Part shown: positions 29,849 to 36,195 of the stretch, piece after piece
How the letters are laid out: every line of letters starts with the position of its first letter
Position numbering within the stretch: the stretch's first letter is position 1
Source of the DNA: an uncultured Candidatus Saccharibacteria bacterium
GTDB lineage: Bacteria; Patescibacteriota; Saccharimonadia; Saccharimonadales; Saccharimonadaceae
DNA: 38,045 bases
Direction of reading: 5' to 3'
NCBI GenBank assembly: GCA_934700415.1
Contig: CAKUXN010000001.1
Location: forward strand, 1-38,045
Made by a program: the position numbers and the translations under genes
The notes under the pieces: model-generated
The model's database searches: none
Seen by the model: the letters and a program-made list of their open reading frames with translations, nothing else
Told to the model about the DNA's origin: nothing

Positions 29849-30248
29849 GATTGCTTCGAACAGGCTAGTAATGCATATCAGTACGGTGACAAATCCGAGG
29901 CTCCTACTATTCACAGCAGGGACACGAACATAAGGATCGTCGCGATGCGCTGAATGCCGAAATTTCCGAACTCGCTCGCGAAGTTAAGCAAGCCAAGGCG
30001 AACGCTGAGGCTTCGGCTCCGAGGATTAGTTCCTGCGCGTTTGACTCCGCAAAATCCGCTTTCGAATCAGCAAAGGCACGTCATGAATCTGCGCAGGAGA
30101 TGGCTTTGGCCATGGCCATGCGACTATCGACGCAAATGGCAATGTGACATATCTCAGAGATGCCTGGGTTGCTGATAAGCATGACTATCTGATTGACGAA
30201 AATGCCGATAAAAAATACGGCGCAGGCACAGAAACCCATAGAATTTGA
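29849..30248 (+). pseudogene. Remnant of a coiled-coil accessory protein, copy 2
   Basis: Reads DCFEQASNAYQYGDKSEAP, shifts frame near 29905, continues YYSQQGHEHKDRRDALNAE, an alanine-rich coiled coil (ISELAREVKQAKANAEAS), then shifts again near 30115 to DANGNVTYLRDAWVADK and ends at TGA 30246-30248. There is no start codon. It is longer at the 3' end than copy 1 at 19584 and shows what that copy has lost. 5' flank 29761-29848 has a TATAAT at about 29785 but no gene. Confidence 0.6.
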
Positions 30249-30275
30249 CTCATTTCTACCAACCAAATACTCCAA

Positions 30276-30307
30276 AGGTCGGCATCTGTTGCCGGTCTTT
30301 TCTTTTT
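30276..30307 (+). terminator. Terminator between cassette genes, copy 2
   Basis: AGGTCGGC (30276-30283) pairs with GCCGGTCT (30291-30298), two G-T pairs, then a T-rich tail. It corresponds to 19911-19938, with the promoter again immediately downstream. Confidence 0.6.
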
Positions 30308-30311
30308 ATGG

Positions 30312-30317
30312 TATAAC
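30312..30317 (+). promoter_or_regulatory. -10 box, leaderless
   Basis: TATAAC, preceded by the same TTTTTATGG as at 19934, six bases before ATG 30324. Confidence 0.55.
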
Positions 30318-30323
30318 AGCAAT

Positions 30324-30635
30324 ATGTATTTATCGGGATCAGAACGAAAACGAATTATGACTGCGTATGGTTGCGAAGATTTTATTGAAAGTGACCATTA
30401 TCAGGTAGAGCCCGACACATGGGTTTATCTTTTTCGCGATAAAAATGATAGGAAATATGTCTTGATTGATGCTGACTATCTTGATTTTGATTTCGAAACC
30501 TACCCACACCTTTTGAGATTTAATAATAGTGAATTTACTAAACTCGAATTTGTTCTTCAGCGTGAAATGCCGGTTAAAAATGGTTTTTCAAGAAAAAATA
30601 CATCTGGCACTCTATTATTTGAATATACAAACTAA
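30324..30635 (+). CDS. Small acidic protein, cassette partner
   Basis: A 103-residue protein in the same cassette position as 19955. YGCEDFIESDHYQVEPDTW leads to a strand-turn YLFRDKNDRKYVLIDADYL shared in pattern with the other copy, then a basic C-terminus. No membrane segment or known motif. An immunity-like or antitoxin-like role is possible because the neighbouring large gene has decayed in both places. Confidence 0.5.
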   Translation: MYLSGSERKRIMTAYGCEDFIESDHYQVEPDTWVYLFRDKNDRKYVLIDADYLDFDFETYPHLLRFNNSEFTKLEFVLQREMPVKNGFSRKNTSGTLLFEYTN

Positions 30636-30640
30636 AAATT

Positions 30641-30679
30641 AGCCCGATTGCTGCACGTAGCAGAACTACGCGGAGGGCT
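30641..30679 (-). ncRNA. Structured element, probably minus-strand terminator or small RNA end
   Basis: Outer stem AGCCC (30641-30645) with GGGCT (30675-30679) encloses CACGTAG (30654-30660) with CTACGCG (30666-30672). The inner helix is fully paired only on the minus strand (G-T instead of A-C), followed by ATTTTTAG. It could end transcripts from the NYN gene. The gap 30680-30875 has one further stem, CCTTGG...CCAAGG near 30744-30773. Confidence 0.35.
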
Positions 30680-30875
30680 GACTTTATAGTTTTATTATAG
30701 CATAGTTTTCGATTTTGACTAAATATTAGACAATAATCAAAAAACCTTGGCGGGAACGAATCCAGACCAAGGTGCTGTAGTTTCATTTTATATCATTCGG
30801 GTTATATTGTCAATACCCTTCTGGATTTTTATTGATTTTTTCGGCGATATACTTCAACTACCTCTGCGTCTCTGA

Positions 30876-31310
30876 TTACCTGCGTAGTACTTCATTTTTC
30901 AAAGTTTCACGAACCATTCTGATCGCAAGTCCGACGTCCACGCCTTTCTCTTGGAAACGATAGTCCTTACTACCACAATTTTTACAAATATCGCTATCGC
31001 GAATTTTGAGTTTTCCAACTTCTACATAATCTATATTTTGAGAGGCAAGGGAATCTCGTACTCTTCTCAAATTATTCGAGAAGCGAATGGATTTATTCAG
31101 TATTTCTTCGCCCAGATCGTAGCGTCTTTTAATTCTTGTAACACTATAAAATCTGATTTGTAATTCTTCATCCGGGAAAATATTTTCGAAAAGATATCTG
31201 ATGTCTAAATCAGTCAAATCCTGCTTGTCTCTTATTAAACCTCTCTCTGCTAAAATTTCCGCAGCCTTATACAAGAAATTCTGGCCATCAATGTAAACAA
31301 TATTCTTCGT
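30876..31310 (-). pseudogene. NYN-domain nuclease gene, ATG replaced by ACG
   Basis: A 144-residue frame of the NYN (PIN-like, DUF88/LabA) RNase family. It opens KNIVYIDGQNF with the first active-site Asp, and later has KNCGSKDYRFQEKGVDVGLA with the conserved KGVD. The codon where Met should stand is ACG (31310-31308), exactly seven bases after a TATAAT (31323-31318). The last family block (a second aspartate region, typically SSDSD) is missing, so the protein is truncated. CxxC (ICKNCG) may bind zinc. Confidence 0.6.
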
Positions 31311-31318
31311 AAGTTATA

Positions 31319-31726
31319 TTATATCATACTTAATCGTTTCTTGGCTTCGTTCCAGGCGTCTTTATAATAATCCGAGAAATATCCATCGGCTTCCGTAAAG
31401 TCTATCCACTTAACTAACTCCACTTCGCCATCTTGTGGTTTAATCTCGCCATCTTTGATTTTTGCCAGGAATAAATAAATGTCTTTGATTGCTGTTCCGC
31501 CATGAATAAGGTGGTTCGTAAATATCGGCATTTGGTCTACCACCTCTGTTTTCAGCCCGACTTCTTCGAGGGTCTCACGAACCGCTGTCTCTATATCTGT
31601 TTCGCCAGCTTCTTGGTGGCCTTTCGGAAATGACCAGAAAAGCTTTCCATTATCGTCTCTCGTTCCTATTACTAGTACTTTATTCTGATCTATAATGATC
31701 GTGCCGCAACTTTTCTCATGTTTCAT
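31319..31726 (-). CDS. Nudix hydrolase
   Basis: A 135-residue protein with a complete Nudix box: GHQEAGETDIETAVRETLEE followed by VGL, matching Gx5Ex7REUxEExGU. It hydrolyses a nucleoside diphosphate linked to another moiety; candidates are Ap4A, oxidised nucleotides or capped RNA ends. TAAAAT on the minus strand (31739-31734) lies seven bases before the ATG: leaderless. The promoter overlaps the end of the MuF pseudogene. Confidence 0.85.
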   Translation of the reverse strand: MKHEKSCGTIIIDQNKVLVIGTRDDNGKLFWSFPKGHQEAGETDIETAVRETLEEVGLKTEVVDQMPIFTNHLIHGGTAIKDIYLFLAKIKDGEIKPQDGEVELVKWIDFTEADGYFSDYYKDAWNEAKKRLSMI

Positions 31727-31731
31727 GTCTA

Positions 31732-32472
31732 TTATTTTACCATATTTACGGCATTATCGTATTCTTTGCCAATGTATCCGCGGACGGTAGAACGACAGAA
31801 AGGGTGGAGCGGAGGGTAATTGTAACCCTCTTGTCGCTCACTCATCTTGTAGATTTGTCCATCATAGCTCCGGCACATATCCGAAGTTCGTCCATCTAGT
31901 GTCGCCACGAATACGTACCGATCTATGCTCATTTCTTGATAAGCGATGAACTCGGTCTCATTTTAGAAGTGGTTGGTTTCCGTCCGGATCAGCCGTTCAG
32001 CGTAGAAGCTCCCGACGTTGAATCTTTGTCTTATCTCGTACAGGGCGCGTTCTTCGCTCATACCGGTCATTATTGCTTTCGTTAATGTTTGTTGGAGCTG
32101 GTTCGCGAGTGTATTGGAATTACCCCAGATTCGTTTGCTGTAATTCGCGCCCTGCCATGGTATATTGAGCAGAACCTCAATTCCGCGTTAGTTTAGCTGC
32201 TCAAATGCCGGAGTTGCGCCGATTCCTTTGGCGGTATCGTAGATTGTCTTACCGAACGCTCCATTTATCGTCTCAATATGAGATTTGGTCTCTATCTCGT
32301 TTTCTAGGATAGCTAGTTGCTTGGTTCGGCTCCACAGTTGGGCATTTATCATCTCAAGCCTTTTGACACGTCCTGTGAAGCGTTTCGGCAGATATTTGGA
32401 TAGTCCGGCAGCTTCCATGTCTGCGTAGAACTTCTCAACTTCGGCTGTTAAGCTTGTGAATGACGCCATCAT
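31732..32472 (-). pseudogene. Phage MuF-type minor head protein, two nonsense codons
   Basis: A single reading frame without frameshift but with TAA at 32190-32188 and 31965-31963. The N-terminal part is helical (SLTAEVEKFYADMEAAGLSK); the middle has TKAIMTGMSEERALYEIRQ and AERLIRTETNHF; the end carries the family signature YVFVATLDGRTSDMCRSYDG and YPPLHPFCRSTV. This is the C-terminal zinc-binding part of SPP1 gp7/Mu gpF proteins, which link portal and capsid. It is a relic of another prophage, more GC-rich than its neighbours. Confidence 0.75.
31734..31739 (-). promoter_or_regulatory. -10 box of leaderless Nudix gene
   Basis: TAAAAT on the minus strand, seven bases to ATG 31726; overlaps the last codons of the MuF pseudogene. 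Confidence 0.55.
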
Positions 32473-32719
32473 GGCCGAGTTCAAGAAACTCGAGGAAATT
32501 GCGAAATCGGATAATGAAGACGATCCTATCATGATCGAGGGGGAGACCTCAACCGGCTATTATTGCCAGATGATGGTTGCTCCGAGGGAAGTTGCGAAGA
32601 TTATTCTTGAATACAATTATCCAGTCTGGCACGTTTTAGAGCAGGATTATCCCGACGGTATGTGGGAGGACTTAGGTCGAAAGTTCGGTCTGGCGACAGT
32701 GTGTTCAATAGATTTATAG
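32471..32719 (+). CDS. Small hypothetical protein
   Basis: An 82-residue protein, ATG 32471 overlapping, in the opposite direction, the first ATG of the MuF relic; no RBS there, and the frame is open further left (GTG 32456). It includes STGYYCQMMVAPREVAKIIL and PVWHVLEQDYPDG. It is probably 5'-truncated at the same junction as the MuF relic. The following gene is coupled to it (stop then RBS). Function unknown. Confidence 0.45.
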   Translation: MAEFKKLEEIAKSDNEDDPIMIEGETSTGYYCQMMVAPREVAKIILEYNYPVWHVLEQDYPDGMWEDLGRKFGLATVCSIDL

Positions 32720-32728
32720 GAGTTGTAT

Positions 32729-33085
32729 ATGAGCTATATTGGAATTCTCGAATACGTAATCGGCATTATCCACGATAAAGATATCTGGTATTATGTCGGC
32801 GATAAAGATTCAGACGGGAAGAAGCTTCGTGCTAATGAGCGCTATTCCTCGTTCCTGGTCGACGCTAAACGCTACGACGATATGGATATCTTACGAGAAG
32901 AATTGGAATCTTTGCCAAAAACTCTGACCTATAAGATTCTCGAGCTTCAGCGCTGTCCAAAGTGCAAGAAAGAGTTCACGGAGTATCCGGCTCTCTCGCG
33001 TGAAGATAATGAGACGGAAATCTGTCCGGAGTGCGGAGTTAGAGAGGCGATAGAGGCATATCAAAAAGCCACCCAACGTAAATAG
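32729..33085 (+). CDS. Small zinc-ribbon protein
   Basis: A 118-residue protein, RBS AGGAG, ATG 32729. The N-terminal half is plain alpha/beta; residues about 75-105 hold two CxxC knuckles, RCPKCKKEF and ICPECGVREA, predicted to bind zinc. Such C-terminal ribbons ending in CGVREAIEAY-like helices are common in phage and conjugative element proteins. It terminates in the bidirectional terminator shared with the convergent Hsp70 operon. Confidence 0.6.
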   Translation: MSYIGILEYVIGIIHDKDIWYYVGDKDSDGKKLRANERYSSFLVDAKRYDDMDILREELESLPKTLTYKILELQRCPKCKKEFTEYPALSREDNETEICPECGVREAIEAYQKATQRK

Positions 33086-33097
33086 GGTGGCCTTTTT
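33068..33097. terminator. Bidirectional terminator
   Basis: GCCACCC (33068-33074) pairs with GGGTGGC (33085-33091), with TTTTT at 33093-33097 on the plus strand and AAAAA (33063-33067) giving five T on the minus strand. It serves both the zinc-ribbon gene and the Hsp70 operon. Confidence 0.8.
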
Positions 33098-33100
33098 ATT

Positions 33101-34765
33101 TTATTTCTTATTCCACCAATGCGTCTTGCCGGCAGGAGTCTTGTCGGCTTTTTTGTCGTCGTCATTGGTATATTCAACTTTCTGATTAGTTTCGATATTA
33201 CCATCTGCAACAATCGACACTTTTTTGTGTGTATTCTTGTTTTCAGCAGATACGCTGAGTTCGCCATTAGCGTCTATATTGAATGTGACTTCAATCTTTT
33301 GATCTTCCTTAAGTTTTGGGTTTAAATCATCTATAGTTATATAGCCAACGGTTTCGTTATCTTTTGCGTACTTTTGTTCGCCTTGGACTATATGTATATT
33401 GACGCCAGTAAATTTTTTATCTGTAGTCGTGAATGTTTCTTTTTTAAAGGTAGGGAAAGTGGTGTTGCGCTCCAATATAGGTGAAACCAATCCATCTTTC
33501 GTTTCCACGCTAAGCGTCAATGGGGTAACATCCATTAGTAGTACATCTTTGATATCATGAGCAAGCACTCCGGCTTGAATAGCTGCTCCTATTGCCACGG
33601 CTGTATTAGGATTAATGCCATAGAATGGTTCTTTGCCGAAATATTCTTTTATCACCTCTCTAATTATAGGCATTCTCGTCAAGCCGCCAACTAGTACTAC
33701 TTTATCTATGTCTTTTTTGTCCATACGTGCATCGGAAATTGCTTGCTCAATCGGCTCACCCATTTCATCTAATAATTCGGCTACAATTTCTCGCAGATCC
33801 TCTTGTGATAGAGCGCAGGTATAATTGCTCAGTCCATCTTTCGTTTTTAGTAGATAGGGGATATTAATTTCAATTGTTTTACATGAAGATAAATCCTCTT
33901 TTGCCGTTTTGGCCGCTTCGAGTATACGTCTTCTAGTTGAAGAATTATCCTGTAAGCATCTACCGTATTTTTTAGCGATATCGCTAATTATGTATTTTGC
34001 GATAGCAGAATCGAAATCTTCTCCGCCTAGTTTCGTATTACCGCAAGTTGAAATTACCTCGTAAACGCCGTCTCCAATTTCAAGAATTGATACGTCTAGA
34101 GTACCGCCGCCGAAGTCGATGACCATTATTTTTCCATCGACCTTTACTTCCTTATTCTTGATAACGTGTCGTTCCGCCTTTAATTTACCATCTACTCTTA
34201 TGATTTTATCCTGGTAGACTTCTTTAGTTTCACTCGCAAGCATACCGTATGCTACGGCAGCAGCCGTCGGCTCGCTGATAATCCTTTTGATATTTAAGCC
34301 CGCCATTTCGCCGGCCTTTTTGACGGCGTGGCGCTGAGATATGCCGAAGTAAGCAGGTACAGTCACTATGGCTTCGTCTATTTCTTCATCGAAGTAAACT
34401 TCTGCAATCCCTTTTGCTTTTTTGAGAATTGCGGCTGAAATTAGTTCAAGACTATATTCTTTTCCATTGACTATCGCGCAAATAGAATCATCTTTGCATA
34501 CAATTTCCGGATGGTTCTCGATACCTTTTTTGTTCGGCTTTGAGCCAAGTAGTCTTTTTATACCGAAGAATGTTTCTTCAGGGTGGAGAAGAAGTCTCTT
34601 TTGTGCATCGTGTCCGACCAGGAATTCGCCGTCTTCTTTTATAGAGACCATTGACGGGAAACTCTCGTTTCCATTTTCGTCTGGAATTATGGTTATTTCG
34701 TTGCCGTCTGCGTATGCGACGGTAGTATTTGTTGAACCGAAGTCGATTCCAATGATACGAGACAT
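33101..34765 (-). CDS. Lidless Hsp70 (DnaK paralogue) in a defence-like operon
   Basis: A 554-residue Hsp70, RBS GAAAGGA. The ATPase domain is intact: GIDFGSTNTTVAYAD, IVTVPAYFGISQRHAVKKA, VIDFGGGTLDVSILE and LVGGLTRMPIIREVI. About 25 extra residues sit before the second phosphate loop (EVYQDKIIRVDGKLKAERH). The substrate-binding beta domain follows (IHIVQGEQKYAKDNETVGY, IDANGELSVSAENKN), but the helical lid of DnaK (about 100 residues) is absent; a short charged tail ends THWWNKK. It is last in a reverse-strand operon after methyltransferase and nuclease genes, 54 bases from the previous gene. It may remodel those proteins or sense phage products. The role is inferred. Confidence 0.85.
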   Translation of the reverse strand: MSRIIGIDFGSTNTTVAYADGNEITIIPDENGNESFPSMVSIKEDGEFLVGHDAQKRLLLHPEETFFGIKRLLGSKPNKKGIENHPEIVCKDDSICAIVNGKEYSLELISAAILKKAKGIAEVYFDEEIDEAIVTVPAYFGISQRHAVKKAGEMAGLNIKRIISEPTAAAVAYGMLASETKEVYQDKIIRVDGKLKAERHVIKNKEVKVDGKIMVIDFGGGTLDVSILEIGDGVYEVISTCGNTKLGGEDFDSAIAKYIISDIAKKYGRCLQDNSSTRRRILEAAKTAKEDLSSCKTIEINIPYLLKTKDGLSNYTCALSQEDLREIVAELLDEMGEPIEQAISDARMDKKDIDKVVLVGGLTRMPIIREVIKEYFGKEPFYGINPNTAVAIGAAIQAGVLAHDIKDVLLMDVTPLTLSVETKDGLVSPILERNTTFPTFKKETFTTTDKKFTGVNIHIVQGEQKYAKDNETVGYITIDDLNPKLKEDQKIEVTFNIDANGELSVSAENKNTHKKVSIVADGNIETNQKVEYTNDDDKKADKTPAGKTHWWNKK

Positions 34766-34819
34766 TTTTTTCCTTTCTAACTAGTAGTTATTATTATTAT
34801 TTTCATATTTGGTTTCTCC

Positions 34820-35275
34820 TCATTCGTAGATCTCGCTCGGCTTCATTTCTTCGGCATAATATTCGCCGTTGTTGGCCTTATACGCTAGATATAATCTGAC
34901 TCCGAGTTTTTTCAGCCCTTTATTATTCCTCATGAGCCGTAAGCAGTCATCTTTTTCTGTTTTTGGTACTGCTATGCCATATGCTGTTGCGGCGGATAGC
35001 TCTTTCATTTGTAGGATGATTTGTGAAATAGCCCAACGAAACTCCATTATAAACTCAGATTTCTTTTCCGAATCATCTTTTGCCTTTAGCGTTCCTTTGG
35101 CTTCAATATAATATCGATTAGAAATCGTATTTCCGGAGTATGCGGCACACTTGATATCGATTCCGTGATCTCCGTCTTTTGCATAGCAACGTTGTAACAC
35201 TTTAAAGCTATCACGGTGGCGATTCTTTTCTTTTAAATAGTTTATCGTGCCTTCTATTACGTCGTCTTCATTCAT
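34820..35275 (-). CDS. Probable PD-(D/E)XK nuclease
   Basis: A 151-residue protein overlapping the stop of the upstream gene (ATGA at 35275-35272). The active-site pattern of the PD-(D/E)XK fold is visible: Glu8 in the first helix, Asp40 in KDGDHGIDIK, then the strand RYYIEAKG with Glu58 and Lys60. A following helix (EFRWAISQIILQMKEL) carries the usual conserved glutamine. The size suits a restriction-type endonuclease or a vsr/Mrr-like DNA cleavage subunit. Coupled translation with the upstream gene suggests that they act in one complex. Confidence 0.65.
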   Translation of the reverse strand: MNEDDVIEGTINYLKEKNRHRDSFKVLQRCYAKDGDHGIDIKCAAYSGNTISNRYYIEAKGTLKAKDDSEKKSEFIMEFRWAISQIILQMKELSAATAYGIAVPKTEKDDCLRLMRNNKGLKKLGVRLYLAYKANNGEYYAEEMKPSEIYE

Positions 35276-36195
35276 TTTATTAGATCCTTAAATTTTATTG
35301 TTTTATTATTATTCCAATCCATAATTTTTACATATGTCGGAGGTTTGCCTTTCGGCTTCGGAGGTTTCTCGCCCAAGAAGAGGAATAGCGGTGGTATCTC
35401 TGGCTGCTTATCGTCAACTATGCCGCTCATCGGAACAATATTGCTTATTCCGTCCATTTGGAAGATATTCCAAGAAATAATTTCCGCAATCTCAAGAAGG
35501 ATATCTAATTTTTCTTTTGATACTTGTCTTTCTAAATTTATTCTGTCATCTGGAAATTTATCATTCCAGTAGTCGATGAATGTGTAGAGTAGGTTCTCAC
35601 GTGCTAAAAGCAGATTGTCTCCTTGCCATTCGTAGCCATAGGAACACTTAAAAGCCCTGATAGCCCATTCGAGCCATTCTGTTTTATCCTTACAATATGA
35701 GTTTACAACTTGCAATTTTCTATCCAGGAATCCGACGCGATCTGATAGTTTTAAGACTTTTTTGCCACTTGCAGCGTTATATCTACCTACTATGAAGGGC
35801 GCTTCTCCACAGGTAATCTCAAGCCTGAGTTCGTTTACGTAATCTTTCCAATTATCTTGGCTTGCAGGCCAATGTCCGGAGTTCCAGTCTATTTGTTGGT
35901 TCATTTGATAGACAACCCAACGAGGCGTAAAAACTTCCGCCTTTTCTTGACTGCGGCGTTTTTGTTCCTCTTTACTCTTGGCTATGCGTGGTTGGATGAG
36001 ATGTGTGTTTGGCCCAGTAATGTCAAGGACGCTAATCTCACTTTTAGGTTTGTGACCTGGGTAGGAGTTTGTCGCCCAAAGAATATTATGAATCTTCTTT
36101 GAAGTAGATCTAGTTCTATCTACTAAAAGGATATCAAGCAATTCATCGTGCCGACGGATAGTATTTTCTATGATGTCGACAGATTCTTCGCTCAT
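35272..36195 (-). CDS. Restriction-modification 'subunit M'-like protein
   Basis: A 307-residue protein overlapping both neighbours by four bases. It contains IQPRIAKSKEEQKRRSQEKA followed by EVFTPRWVVYQMNQQID, a signature seen in proteins annotated as restriction endonuclease subunit M that accompany Eco57I-type methylases. It lacks an obvious NPPY methyltransferase motif, so it is probably a specificity or auxiliary factor. The central part has GEAPFIVGRYNAASGKKV and many tryptophans. Its partner carries the NPPY motif. The assignment is from memory of the family, not a search. Confidence 0.6.
   Translation of the reverse strand: MSEESVDIIENTIRRHDELLDILLVDRTRSTSKKIHNILWATNSYPGHKPKSEISVLDITGPNTHLIQPRIAKSKEEQKRRSQEKAEVFTPRWVVYQMNQQIDWNSGHWPASQDNWKDYVNELRLEITCGEAPFIVGRYNAASGKKVLKLSDRVGFLDRKLQVVNSYCKDKTEWLEWAIRAFKCSYGYEWQGDNLLLARENLLYTFIDYWNDKFPDDRINLERQVSKEKLDILLEIAEIISWNIFQMDGISNIVPMSGIVDDKQPEIPPLFLFLGEKPPKPKGKPPTYVKIMDWNNNKTIKFKDLIK

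Noticed and set aside
19345..31965. Stop-codon reassignment to explain in-frame TAG and TAA codons in the integrase and MuF relics
   Set aside because: TAG, TAA and TGA all end intact genes here (for example 5937, 22007, 9898), and both relics also lack other parts, so pseudogenisation is simpler.
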